Below are positions 1 through 8,810 of a DNA stretch of 64,000 nt, in pieces. The DNA comes from Kiritimatiellota bacterium. GTDB taxonomy: Bacteria > Verrucomicrobiota > Lentisphaeria > Oligosphaerales > JAADHN01. Under the pieces are notes generated by a model. The model had not been told where the DNA came from, ran no database searches, and worked only from the letters and a program-made list of their open reading frames with translations. The position numbers and the translations under genes were made by a program. The stretch covers positions 1-64,000 of the forward strand of contig JAADHN010000026.1 in NCBI GenBank assembly GCA_013151865.1. Direction: 5' to 3'. Every line of letters starts with the position of its first letter. Positions within the stretch are counted from its first letter, which is position 1.

Positions 1-117
1 CGATTTCGGTTCGGCAGGGCCCGCAGGGAATGAAAAAGTGTCTCAAAACGGTCCGGGAACCGTTGCAGCGCCTGCGGGTTGGCGTGCGTTCCAGATTGTT
101 TCGAGACGATCAGGAGT

Positions 118-1551
118 TCAGCCGGGGGGGGAGGCGCCCCGCGCATGAGGAAGCAGCGCGGTGTGCGGCCGCTCGGGGATCAGCCGGGCGCCGTCGGTGA
201 ACCCCTCGGGTCGACCGGCCAAGCGGTCGATCAAGCGCGCGCGCCAAAGCATCAGCCGTTCCCGCCATGCCGGCACGACAGCCAGGTTGCACAGTTCGCA
301 CGGGTCGGCGGTCAGATCGAACAGTTGCTCGGCGCCGTTGCTGGGAAACCACACGTATTTTTCGCGGCCGTCCGTCAGGTAGTGGTTGGCTTGAGTGTAG
401 CTGTAGCATGTCGCGTGTTCGCCGTGCAGGAATGTTCTGTCGAGCGTTTTCGCCTCCCCGCGCAGGATGGGGGCGAGACTGCGACCCTCGGCAGTTGCGG
501 GGATTTCGCACCCGGCCAAGTCCAGGACGGTGGGCATGATATCTTCCAGGCAGACGACCTGGTCGCAGACCACGCCCGATTTGACTTCCGGGCCCTGGAT
601 CAGCAGGGGAATGCGGGCGGAGCCTTCGTATGGGTAGCACTTCCTGAAGAGGTAGTGATCGCCCAGCATTTCACCATGGTCCGTGGTGAAGATAATGTAG
701 GTCCGACGACGTGTCTTCGGGTCCAGTCCGGTATGGGCGCCGAGCAGGCGATAGAGTTGGTCGTCCACGTGATTGATCAGCCCATAGTAGCCTGCCCGGG
801 CGGCGTGCAGGGCTTCGCCGCGCAGGTCCACGTGGTCGCTTTGCACGTCCGATCCGAGACCCCGGTCCGGGGGCGCCACGGCCCAATCGCCGATCGCGGG
901 TCCGGGCAGATCGAGTCGCAGGTAACGATCGAGATAGAACGCCGGAGGGGTCAGAGGCGGGTGCGGCGCGTTGAACGAGACCGTCAGAAAGAAGGGGCAA
1001 GCGGGGTCGCGTCGTTCCAGGAAGCGGAGGGCCTCGGTAACCGTCCAGGTGGTGAGGTGCAGTTTTTCGTCCAAGTGCCAGGGCCGGGCGGTCCAGCCGT
1101 TCCCGGATATGCCGTGGGCCATGCCCCCCATCCGGTCGCCGGTCTGGTTGTCCGCGACGTACCGATCATAGTCCGTGGGATGAATGACCATCTCGTCGAA
1201 GCCGTATCGGCGGCGGCGGGGGTAAAGGTGCATGTTGCGCCCCACGATGGCCGTGTGGTAGCCGGCGTTCCGGAGTACTTCGGGCAGGGTCGGCGGCGCC
1301 TCCCAGTGAACATTGTCGCGAAATCCCACCATACCGTGGGTTGCGGGGAATTGCCCTGCCATCAGTGACCGTCGGGCCGGAATACAGCTCGGACAGGTCG
1401 AGTAGGCCTTGCGGAAAAAGACGCCCTGTCCCCCGATGCTGTCCATGTTGGGCGTCAACAGGACCGGATGTCCCGCCAGCGAGAGACAGTCGCCCCGCTG
1501 CTGGTCGGTCATGATGAGAATGAAGTTCGGCCTGTCCGCGGTTTTGGTCAT
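118..1551 (-). CDS. Secreted-polysaccharide type sulfatase (formylglycine-dependent)
   Basis: Alkaline-phosphatase-superfamily sulfatase, 477 residues, which would hydrolyse a sulfate ester, probably on a polysaccharide or glycan. The N-terminus holds the metal-binding TDQQRGD stretch (about residues 15-21), followed by the sulfatase signature CIPAR at 56-60, whose Cys56 is the expected formylglycine precursor. A TTDHGEMLGDH stretch later in the protein is the second metal site. I place the start at the ATG at 1551 because family homology begins directly after it; the open frame extends 67 codons further upstream in unlike, Arg/Pro-rich sequence. No clear signal peptide is seen from this start. 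The beta-propeller gene ends 190 bp upstream on the same strand. No sulfatase-maturing enzyme is in the window. Substrate is unknown. Confidence 0.93.
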   Translation of the reverse strand: MTKTADRPNFILIMTDQQRGDCLSLAGHPVLLTPNMDSIGGQGVFFRKAYSTCPSCIPARRSLMAGQFPATHGMVGFRDNVHWEAPPTLPEVLRNAGYHTAIVGRNMHLYPRRRRYGFDEMVIHPTDYDRYVADNQTGDRMGGMAHGISGNGWTARPWHLDEKLHLTTWTVTEALRFLERRDPACPFFLTVSFNAPHPPLTPPAFYLDRYLRLDLPGPAIGDWAVAPPDRGLGSDVQSDHVDLRGEALHAARAGYYGLINHVDDQLYRLLGAHTGLDPKTRRRTYIIFTTDHGEMLGDHYLFRKCYPYEGSARIPLLIQGPEVKSGVVCDQVVCLEDIMPTVLDLAGCEIPATAEGRSLAPILRGEAKTLDRTFLHGEHATCYSYTQANHYLTDGREKYVWFPSNGAEQLFDLTADPCELCNLAVVPAWRERLMLWRARLIDRLAGRPEGFTDGARLIPERPHTALLPHARGASPPG

Positions 1552-1741
1552 GGGAATATCCACTTTCCGGGCCGGACTCGGCCGTTGGACACATTCTTTG
1601 CCGGTCTCGACGGGTTCGGGCGGCGGGACACGAGGAGAATGGCGCCGTTTCTGTGTCCCGCGGCTTGCTCGGGGTCTCCGCCTTGCGCCCGCCGGCGGTC
1701 TCGGAGAAGTCGTCCCCGGGTTGCGGCGCAAGACAGACGGA

Positions 1742-2665
1742 TCAATCATCAATGGGTTCGAGGACGTGAACGCGCTGATTCTGGTTGTCCAGGACGTACA
1801 CGCGTCGTCGCTTGGGCCCCACGCGGACGGTTACACGTCGACAGCCGGAGGGGATCGAGGCTTTCCCGATCACCTGGCGCAAGCGTCCGTTCAGGTCGTA
1901 CCGCTTGATCCGTCCGAGGGTGGCTTCCGAGGTGTAGACGGACCCGTCGGGTGTGACGCAGAGATTCATCGGGTTGCAACAACCGCCGAATCCCGCCGGA
2001 TCCGAACGACTTGCCGACCCCCATCGCTTCTGCAGGCGCCCGTCCCGGTCGTACACCCCCACTTGGTGCCGGGTGTTCTCGCCCACGAGCAGACGCCTCC
2101 TCGAGGCCGCGATATCGAGCTGCCCACAACACCCCCGCAGCCCCTGCAGAATCTCCTTTGCCCCGGACAGGTCGTCCGGGACCCGGTATACCGAATAGGT
2201 CAGGCGTACCCGGCAAGCCAGGAACAAATCGCGCCCCGAGCGGGTCAAGCCGGTGATCGTCTTGCCCGGGATTCCGAGAGTCGTCAGGGAGATGCGTCGC
2301 TGAATTTTGCCGTCGGCCGAGATCTTGGCCAGAATACCGGCCCCTGAAACGAAGACGCCGCCCGACCCGGTCCCGCATACGGCCTGGGGCGGAAAGTCGA
2401 GTTTCCACACCGACAAGAGACGGTCCTCGACCGTGACGACTCGAATCAGTTTTGCGCGGTCGTCGCAGAGCAAGATTCGTCCATCGGCGGCAGCCCAAAA
2501 CGTGTCCAGCCCCGAACAACGGGTCTCGGCCGAGGCGCCGAGCATGGATGTCTCCCGGTGCGTGGGGGACAAGCGCGACGACCGCGTCCCGGCCGGAACA
2601 CGAACCGCCAGGAAGAACAAAGTGAAGACGCCCGCAACGAGTCGCTTGATGGAAACGGTTGTCAT
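1742..2665 (-). CDS. Secreted NHL-like beta-propeller protein
   Basis: 307 residues with an N-terminal hydrophobic signal segment (about residues 7-25, ending in an A-G type cleavage region) and then repeated blade-like units. These include phrases such as GGVFVSGAGILAKIS, LLVGENTRHQVGVYDRDGR, GSVYTSEATLGRIKRYDLNG and RVYVLDNQNQRVHVLE. This spacing is typical of NHL/SMP-30-type propellers, which are binding scaffolds or occasionally enzymes. Two Cys-Cys pairs (GCCGQ, GGCCNPMN) are unusual and could form disulfides outside the cytoplasm. It lies just upstream of the sulfatase on the same strand, so they may share a transcript. The substrate or partner cannot be read from the sequence. Confidence 0.75.
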   Translation of the reverse strand: MTTVSIKRLVAGVFTLFFLAVRVPAGTRSSRLSPTHRETSMLGASAETRCSGLDTFWAAADGRILLCDDRAKLIRVVTVEDRLLSVWKLDFPPQAVCGTGSGGVFVSGAGILAKISADGKIQRRISLTTLGIPGKTITGLTRSGRDLFLACRVRLTYSVYRVPDDLSGAKEILQGLRGCCGQLDIAASRRRLLVGENTRHQVGVYDRDGRLQKRWGSASRSDPAGFGGCCNPMNLCVTPDGSVYTSEATLGRIKRYDLNGRLRQVIGKASIPSGCRRVTVRVGPKRRRVYVLDNQNQRVHVLEPIDD

Positions 2666-3607
2666 GTCGGTGACTCTCGGCGTTTTTCCCCGAGGTGATT
2701 CGATTCAATTGCCCGCAAACCTCGGGGTGGGCTTTTGCGGGGTAAGTGGAGGGGGCCGTCTCCAGGCAGAGGACGTTCCGGAAACGGCCGCAGCGCGGGC
2801 GGACCTTTTCTGGCCCGATCAATTCATGAACTTCGTGGCGAGAGGGCGCAGTTTACACGGATTCAAGTCATTGCCTCGGCCGATGAGCGGCGACAATGTT
2901 TGAAAAAGTGTGAGATGCGTCATCGCAGCAGATGGCTCATGCATTATTCAGGCTGGAATGCCGTCGAGTCCAAACCGTCCCGAACCAACCCGGAACACCG
3001 ACGCCTCCCGGCCATTCCAAATGTTGTCCAGCCAATTTCGAGTTACACTGTAACATTCAGGGCAACTGACGGCAAGTGCGGACCGGCTTGCTTCACAACG
3101 CCTCAGTCCTATTTGGGACTGAATCGGTAGCGACTTTGGCGCCGTACTCGTGGTTGCGGTCGATCCCGGTCCCGATATCGAGGCGTTTTCCCCCAAGAAA
3201 CCGACCAAGCACGTTGCTTCCTCGGAGGGACAACACGTCTGTGTTCGAAGGTGTTCGAGAAACACGTCGTCGGCACCTGCGACTTGCCTTTTCCACTCCG
3301 GGAAGACAAGTTGCGATGACGGGCGGACAGACCGGCCCCGGCGCCTGCTGCGATGTCTTGCCGGCCGGGCCCTTCTGGCCCGCGGGGGACCACGATCTTG
3401 CCTGGATTATGCGCGAACTTCATCGCGAGGGCGCGCGGCGACGGTTGTAAGCCGGGCGTCCGCTGGGACGCAGCGATCCCGCGACTGTGGGCGAGCGGCC
3501 TTTGGAATGCGGCAAGGCCGTCATCGGACGTAACATGCTGAGAACGCGTGCTCAGGACGGTTGCAGCAGGTGGTTTCGGGAATGATTCAAGGTTGGGGAG
3601 TGACGTC
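2666..3607. other. Gene-free stretch between divergent genes
   Basis: About 940 bp separate the minus-strand propeller gene from the plus-strand glycosidase. No open frame here shows protein-like composition or a ribosome-binding site. It contains one copy of the dispersed repeat (2817-2954) and a possible decayed fragment of the same repeat near 3405-3450. GC-rich inverted sequence occurs around 3345-3390. The promoters of both flanking genes should be here, but I see no convincing -35/-10 pair. Confidence 0.6.
2817..2954 (+). repeat. Dispersed repeat, copy A
   Basis: Two conserved blocks, about 2820-2873 and 2908-2954, reappear in inverse orientation at 38368-38541. By eye, block 1 differs at about 5 of 54 positions and block 2 at about 2 of 47. 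The middle is shorter here and unrelated. Block 2 ends in a stretch reading CTCATGCATTATTCAGGCT. The copy points towards the glycosidase gene that starts about 650 bp downstream. No open frame is conserved between copies, so it is not a coding fragment. Confidence 0.85.
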
Positions 3608-6367
3608 ATGAAACTGGTGCGGAAACGGTCTTGGTTTGCGGTTGGTTTCGGGATGTTGGTCGCATCCCTCTCGATCTTCGGCCGAGTGGAAGAGCTCCGG
3701 GGCGGGCCGTACAAAGCAGTGGTCGGGAAGCAGGGGAGGATGACCGTCTGGCGCGGGACCGTGCCCGTTGTGACCCGAAGTTACTCGGGCATGTTCGGTC
3801 GTCTGCCCACCGGGAGCATTCTGTATTACGCCAGCACGGGCTACGAGCTTTCAGTAAAGAAAGTCGTGGAGGGGAACGGTGTTCCATCCCCCAGGTTGGT
3901 CCTGGAAAACGGGGGCCGTAAGGGCGTTCGAATGCACCGGGAGATTATTCCCGGCCCGGCCGGCGTTGAAGTGATTCACCGCTTCAGGATTCCGCTTTCG
4001 CTCGGCGGCTGGATCGACACCGGATTCACTTTGAACCCCGACCTCTCCGTTTCCGGAACGGTCCGTTATTGGCCCAAATCCGGCGGCGAAGTCTGCACGG
4101 GCAGGGTGGGCGCCGGGGCGGATTGTCTTCCCTATTCAACCGCATTTCGGAAAGTGGAATTCATCAGCGAATGGGGAACGCTGCGCATTGAATTCAAGGC
4201 CGGGGAAGACCTGCAACCGTACGGGGCCTTGCTGAATCTGGCAAAATCGTCGCGCCGCCCGGGGCCGGAGGTCCAGGTTTTGCCTCTGTCCCAGGCGGTG
4301 CACAAGGGAAAGGGGCCTGCCTGCCATGCCTCGGATTGCATCATCTCTTTCGACCCGGTCCCTGGGAAACAGTACCTGCCCAAGGCGCGTAACGTCATCC
4401 TGAACGGCAGCTTCGAGGCATGGAGCAATCCGGACCTTCCGGACGGTTGGCGGCGCACGCCGTATGCGACCCAGGACACGGCCGCCCGGCTCGCGCCCGA
4501 TCCGGGAGTACATTTCCACGGCCGCCGCGGCCTGAAATGGACCGCCCCACAGGGAGCATTGACCCAGGTGCTTGCCCGTTCCGATTACAGAACGTCGGCG
4601 CCGTTGACCCCGCCGGTGGCATTCTCTCTGTACCTCAAGTCGGATCCGCCGGGTGTGCAGATTGCCCTGGTTTGCGGCGGCGTCCGCAAAACGGTGACCG
4701 CTTCCGGCGACTGGCAGCGGGCAATGGTGGTTGCCGCGTCCGGCAAACGTTTCCCGGTCGCCATCGAGAAAAAATCGCCCGGAACCCTATGGCTCGATGC
4801 GGTCCAGCTTGAGCGGGGGGAATCGCCCACTCCGTATGTCGACCGCTCGTTCTCCAGCTTGGTGGGCAAACCGCGTTTTCCCGCCGACCTGCTCCGAGAT
4901 GCTTTGCGCAAGGCGGAAACGAATCGGCCCGCCCTGACCGGTTGCGGTCCGGAGCGCTCGTGCTACACCACCGAAAAACGCGGCCGCCTGTTTTACCGCG
5001 TGGACCTCCCGCCGGAAGAGCGCATCGAAGCGGTTGTCCGCATCCGTATCGTCGGTCCGGACGGGCGTCTCATACGGGAATTCGAGAAACGTCCGGATGT
5101 GGAAGGCCGGATCGTTGCGGAGTTCGCAGTGAGCGATGTGCCTGTCGGGACATCCAAAGCGCGGGCGGAATTGGTCGTCCGCGGAAAGCCGCACCGGGAA
5201 TTGCAGCACAACCTGGTTCGGTTGCCGCCGCTCAGTGCCGGGACAGAAGTGAAGATCGACCGGCGTGTCCGAGTTCTTCTGCGGAACGGTTCTGCCTTTA
5301 TTCCCGTGGGCAGCGACGCGGCTTCGAGCGTGGCCCGGGCTTTGCAGGCCATCCGCGACCAAAAGGCGAACGGGTTCAACGTGATCCATGTATGGAGCGG
5401 CTTCGCGGAACGCGGTTATTCTGTCCCGGCGAAACTCCCTGCGTTCCACCCCGACGAACTCAAGACCGTTCTGGACGCCGCGCAATCCGCAGGCCTTGCC
5501 GTGATCGTTCATCTCGGCCACTGGCTCACGATCAATCATTCGGAACGCGATTACTACCGCAACTCGAACATCACGGATGCTCAGACACTGGCGGGGGCAC
5601 TCGAGGTCGTCCGTTTCGCCCGGCGCCACCCGGCCCTGCTCATGTGGTATCTGTACGACGAGCCCAGCCCGCGCCTGTGTTCCCCCGAGTACCTCGAACA
5701 GGTTTACCGCGCCGTGAAAGAGGCGGACCCGTACCATCCGGCCATGGTCAACTTCTGTGCTTCTGCGGAACGCATGCTGAGTTACCGGGACGCGACAGAC
5801 CTGATGGCCATCGACATCTATCCCGTGCCGCAGTCGCACATCGGCATCATCGCGCCGCACGCCCGGCTTATGTGGGTTACGGGCGGCTGGCGGCCGGTGC
5901 TTTGGTGGATCCAGTCTTGGGCGAGCCTGCGCGAGCCGACCGCCGCCGAAGAAACGTGCATGGCCTACCAGGCCTTGGTCGAGGGCACCCGTGCCATCCT
6001 GTTCTACAACTACCGGCCGACTTCGTATGCTGCCTGGGCCGGGCTCGGCAGGATTGCGGCGGAAATCAATGCCCTGCGGCCGGCGCTTGTCAGCCCGGAC
6101 CGCCATCCGGTCGAAGTCCGCGGAGGCAGCGGCCGGGTGAGTGCGGTCGCGTACCGCGTTGCCGGCGGTTTGGTGGTCGTGGCCGTAAACCGGGATCGGA
6201 TACCGGTGGATGCCGAGATTGTCCTGCCGACACAGCCGGCGGCAAAGAGCGCCGCCGACAAGGCCCTAGTCCTGTTCGAAAACCGGCGTGTCGACGTCGA
6301 GACGAGGGTGCTCCGGGACCGCTTCCCACCGCTGGGCCGCCACGTCTATCGACTCCGTACGAAGTGA
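3608..6367 (+). CDS. Large secreted glycosidase-like protein with carbohydrate-binding module
   Basis: 919 residues. An N-terminal signal anchor (about residues 8-25) precedes a beta-rich region. Around residues 260-415 there is a jelly-roll carbohydrate-binding-like module opening with LNGSFEAWSNP and closing with LWLDAVQLERG. A TIM-barrel region spans about 555-830 and contains LLMWYLYDEPSPR, where the acidic pair after a beta strand is the expected place of a catalytic acid. A C-terminal beta domain follows. The start at 3608 is preceded by a GGGGAG ribosome-binding site; an in-frame start 20 codons upstream lacks one. The same WYLYDEP signature recurs in the smaller protein at 19262. Role inferred: extracellular polysaccharide breakdown. 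I cannot assign a GH family. Confidence 0.8.
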   Translation: MKLVRKRSWFAVGFGMLVASLSIFGRVEELRGGPYKAVVGKQGRMTVWRGTVPVVTRSYSGMFGRLPTGSILYYASTGYELSVKKVVEGNGVPSPRLVLENGGRKGVRMHREIIPGPAGVEVIHRFRIPLSLGGWIDTGFTLNPDLSVSGTVRYWPKSGGEVCTGRVGAGADCLPYSTAFRKVEFISEWGTLRIEFKAGEDLQPYGALLNLAKSSRRPGPEVQVLPLSQAVHKGKGPACHASDCIISFDPVPGKQYLPKARNVILNGSFEAWSNPDLPDGWRRTPYATQDTAARLAPDPGVHFHGRRGLKWTAPQGALTQVLARSDYRTSAPLTPPVAFSLYLKSDPPGVQIALVCGGVRKTVTASGDWQRAMVVAASGKRFPVAIEKKSPGTLWLDAVQLERGESPTPYVDRSFSSLVGKPRFPADLLRDALRKAETNRPALTGCGPERSCYTTEKRGRLFYRVDLPPEERIEAVVRIRIVGPDGRLIREFEKRPDVEGRIVAEFAVSDVPVGTSKARAELVVRGKPHRELQHNLVRLPPLSAGTEVKIDRRVRVLLRNGSAFIPVGSDAASSVARALQAIRDQKANGFNVIHVWSGFAERGYSVPAKLPAFHPDELKTVLDAAQSAGLAVIVHLGHWLTINHSERDYYRNSNITDAQTLAGALEVVRFARRHPALLMWYLYDEPSPRLCSPEYLEQVYRAVKEADPYHPAMVNFCASAERMLSYRDATDLMAIDIYPVPQSHIGIIAPHARLMWVTGGWRPVLWWIQSWASLREPTAAEETCMAYQALVEGTRAILFYNYRPTSYAAWAGLGRIAAEINALRPALVSPDRHPVEVRGGSGRVSAVAYRVAGGLVVVAVNRDRIPVDAEIVLPTQPAAKSAADKALVLFENRRVDVETRVLRDRFPPLGRHVYRLRTK

Positions 6368-6537
6368 GGAAGTCGCAAGGAATGGGGATTCCGGCGGGCG
6401 TCTTGAGTCTGTCGAACGGTGAAGGCGAGAGCCGGATGCGGCGTCTTCTCCCCGCTTCCGCATCCTCGGGGGCGGCGGGTTGAGAATGGGCGTTCAGTTT
6501 GGCAGGTTCGTGGACTCGGACAACAAAGCCCTGGTCC

Positions 6538-7374
6538 TCACTCGCGACCGGCCTCGCGCTCCTCGCGCTTGCCCGCTTCCCACAACGCATCCAGCTCCGC
6601 CAACGTGCACTCCTCGGGCTTCTTTCCCCGCGTCCGCAGTTCCGCCTCGATCTTGGCGAAGCGGCGTTCGAACTTCCGAATCGTCTGCCGGAGGCGGTCC
6701 TCGGGTTCGCAGCCGATGAAACGGCTGAGGTTGACCACGGCAAACAGCAGGTCGCCGATCTCCTCGCCGGCCGCCTCCCGGTCCCCCTGTGCCAGGGCGT
6801 CCCGCACCTCCGCGAACTCCTCCTCGATTTTGGCCATTACGCCGTCGATCGTGGGCCAATCGAACCCGACTCGCGCCGCCTTCTTCTGGAGTTTGTAGGC
6901 CCGGTGCAGAGCCGGCAAATGCCGAGGTACGCCGCCTAGGGCCGAAGCATTTTCCGGTCGTTCGTTCCGTTGCTTCTGTTCTTCCCATTTGACTTCTTTC
7001 CAAAGCTCGAGCACGTCCGCAGCAGTGGCCGCTTGCCGGTCGCCGAAGACATGCGGATGTCGCCGGACGATTTTTTCGCAGCAGTGCCGGGCCACGCCTT
7101 GTAAATCGAACCGCCCGTCCTCCTCCGCAATCCGAGCATGGAAGACTACCTGCAACAGAACATCGCCCAATTCGTCCACGATCTTGGCGTCGTCCCCCTC
7201 GTCGATGGCATCGAGCAGCTCCGCCGATTCCTCGACCAGGAACCGTTTGAGACTTTCATGGGTTTGCTCCCGATCCCACGGGCAACCGTCCGGCGCGCGC
7301 AGGCGCGACATAATTGCAACCAACTCGCGCACCCAGTCCCGGCCCGGCTCTGTCCTTTGGATTTCGTCGGACAT
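6538..7374 (-). CDS. mazG: Nucleoside triphosphate pyrophosphohydrolase MazG
   Basis: 278 residues, the usual length of full MazG with two tandem all-alpha pyrophosphatase domains. MazG hydrolyses (d)NTPs to the monophosphate and pyrophosphate, a house-cleaning role. The N-terminal domain starts with RLRAPDGCPWDREQTHESL and carries EESAELLDAID and DELGDVLLQVVFHARIAEE. The second domain carries KIEEEFAEVRDAL and EEIGDLLFAVVNLSRF. These acidic clusters bind the magnesium ions. The ATG at 7374 is chosen because a GAAGGGAC ribosome-binding site lies just upstream and homology starts there; the frame is open 63 codons further back without similarity. It is divergent from the rhomboid gene. Confidence 0.95.
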   Translation of the reverse strand: MSDEIQRTEPGRDWVRELVAIMSRLRAPDGCPWDREQTHESLKRFLVEESAELLDAIDEGDDAKIVDELGDVLLQVVFHARIAEEDGRFDLQGVARHCCEKIVRRHPHVFGDRQAATAADVLELWKEVKWEEQKQRNERPENASALGGVPRHLPALHRAYKLQKKAARVGFDWPTIDGVMAKIEEEFAEVRDALAQGDREAAGEEIGDLLFAVVNLSRFIGCEPEDRLRQTIRKFERRFAKIEAELRTRGKKPEECTLAELDALWEAGKREEREAGRE

Positions 7375-7859
7375 CAATCGAGTCCCTTCTCTGCATGTTG
7401 CATCGACACGGGTCGTTCCGGGGTGCGCCTCGCGGGCGACCGGTCTTCCCGCCGCTCCGGACCGGACGCATCGGGCCGCAAGTCTATCGGATCGCGCGTC
7501 GCGATGGGGCAAACCTACCCGGTCGCCCGGCGCGTTGCAAGGCGCCGGCAATGCGGGTTGCAACGGTCAGTGCCGGCGAGGACCGCCCCGGCTCCAGGGG
7601 ACGCCGCTCGTACAGAACAACACGCCTGGAGGCGGCCGTCTCGGCGGTTTGACCCCCAAGACCAACCGATTGCCGCGCATTTGTTCGCAAGCCTTGCCTT
7701 CGTCGGCGTCTGGCGCAAGTCCCGGTCCGCAGGTATATTGCCGACACGTCCCAAGAAGCTTCTGTGACCTTGGGGCCGGTCGTGTATGGCAGGCGAATCG
7801 ATCCGGTCCCCCCTTCCGTATCTTTGCCGGGACAAAGACAACCAAGGAAGCGCACGTCA
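7375..7859. other. Divergent intergenic region mazG/rhomboid
   Basis: 485 bp without a supported gene. A TATATT box in the context GGTATATTGCC lies at 7734-7739 on the plus strand and could be the -10 element of the rhomboid gene, but no good -35 is correctly spaced. Nothing else stands out. Confidence 0.5.
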
Positions 7860-8771
7860 ATGCTTTCCGACCGCGATTACATGAGCGGCCGTCCCCGCCA
7901 CTCCTATCGGCATCCTTCCGGTCGCGAGACGTCGATCATCCTGCCGCTGATTATCGCGAACGTGGTGGTTTTTCTCTTTACCATGGCGGATGCCGGCCGG
8001 CGCGGTCCCGGGCTGATCGACGTCTTGGCGCTGAGTTCGTACGGCGTGCGGCACTATCAACTTTGGCGTTTGGGAACGTACATGTTCGTGCATGGTGGCT
8101 TCAGCCACATTCTGTGGAACATGTGGGGGCTGTATCTGTTCGGCCGACTGGTGGAGAGCCGGATCGGGCCGCGGCGGTTCCTCCAGCTCTACTTCACCAG
8201 CGGGATTATTGGCGGCGTGGTCTGGCTCTTGTTCAATTGGAACAGTCCCATCCCTGTGGTGGGGGCCAGCGGCGGAGTGTTCGGCGTCATGATGGCTGCG
8301 GCCATGATGTTCCCCAATCATATGATCATGCTGCTGTTGCCGCCGATTCCCATGCGGCTCAAAACGTTCGTGGCCGTCTACGCCGGTATTCAGGTGGTCA
8401 TGTCTATCAGTACGGCCCAGCATCGGGGAGGCGGCATCGCCTACATCGCCCACCTCGGGGGATTGCTCGGGGCATTCGTCTACATGCGATGGCTGCTGGG
8501 GCGACCCGGCCCACACCGAGCCGCACGGACAGGGCTGAGAGAGTGGTGGAAAAAACGGCGCGCCGCGGCCAAGCATCGCCGCTTCGACAACCTGGACGGC
8601 GACCGGCCATCGCCGGACGATGACGAGGGCGATACGCCCTTGAGCGTCGAGGTGGACCGGATCTTGGACAAGATCGGGCGAGAAGGATTGTCGAGTCTCA
8701 CACCCGCTGAAAAACGGACGCTCGACCGGGCCCGGGAACGGTTGCGCGGCGGCCGCCCTGGAGGCCTTTGA
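7860..8771 (+). CDS. Rhomboid-family intramembrane serine protease
   Basis: 303 residues with at least six hydrophobic segments between about residues 25 and 208. The catalytic serine is in GASGGVFG (Ser137) and its histidine partner in YIAHLGG (His198). The HGGFSHILWNMWGLYLFG stretch (78-95) is the typical rhomboid HxxxN-like region of the second transmembrane helix. Rhomboids cut membrane proteins within or near their transmembrane helix. The cytoplasmic C-terminal tail of about 90 residues is basic and then acidic, ending with a helix DRILDKIGREGLSSLTPAEK that is often found in rhomboids of this kind. The start is supported by an AAGGAAG ribosome-binding site. The gene converges on the PHP gene with a 39 bp gap. 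Confidence 0.93.
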   Translation: MLSDRDYMSGRPRHSYRHPSGRETSIILPLIIANVVVFLFTMADAGRRGPGLIDVLALSSYGVRHYQLWRLGTYMFVHGGFSHILWNMWGLYLFGRLVESRIGPRRFLQLYFTSGIIGGVVWLLFNWNSPIPVVGASGGVFGVMMAAAMMFPNHMIMLLLPPIPMRLKTFVAVYAGIQVVMSISTAQHRGGGIAYIAHLGGLLGAFVYMRWLLGRPGPHRAARTGLREWWKKRRAAAKHRRFDNLDGDRPSPDDDEGDTPLSVEVDRILDKIGREGLSSLTPAEKRTLDRARERLRGGRPGGL

Positions 8772-8810
8772 AGCCGCGCCTCTCCCGCTTGTCCCTCCTC
8801 GGTCGCGGTT

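Noticed and set aside
1-117. Open reading stretch at the left edge on the plus strand
   Set aside because: It runs into the sulfatase gene on the other strand and has no family-like residues, so a partial gene cannot be supported.
3460-3500. Stretch resembling the CCCGCNACTGTG core of a cobalamin riboswitch
   Set aside because: The preceding GGTGNNANTCC-type and following B12-box parts are not found, and the downstream gene has no link to cobalamin. Probably chance in GC-rich sequence.
4787-6106. Open frame of about 439 codons on the minus strand within the glycosidase gene
   Set aside because: Shadow frame of the plus-strand gene; low-complexity Arg/Gly/Val composition.
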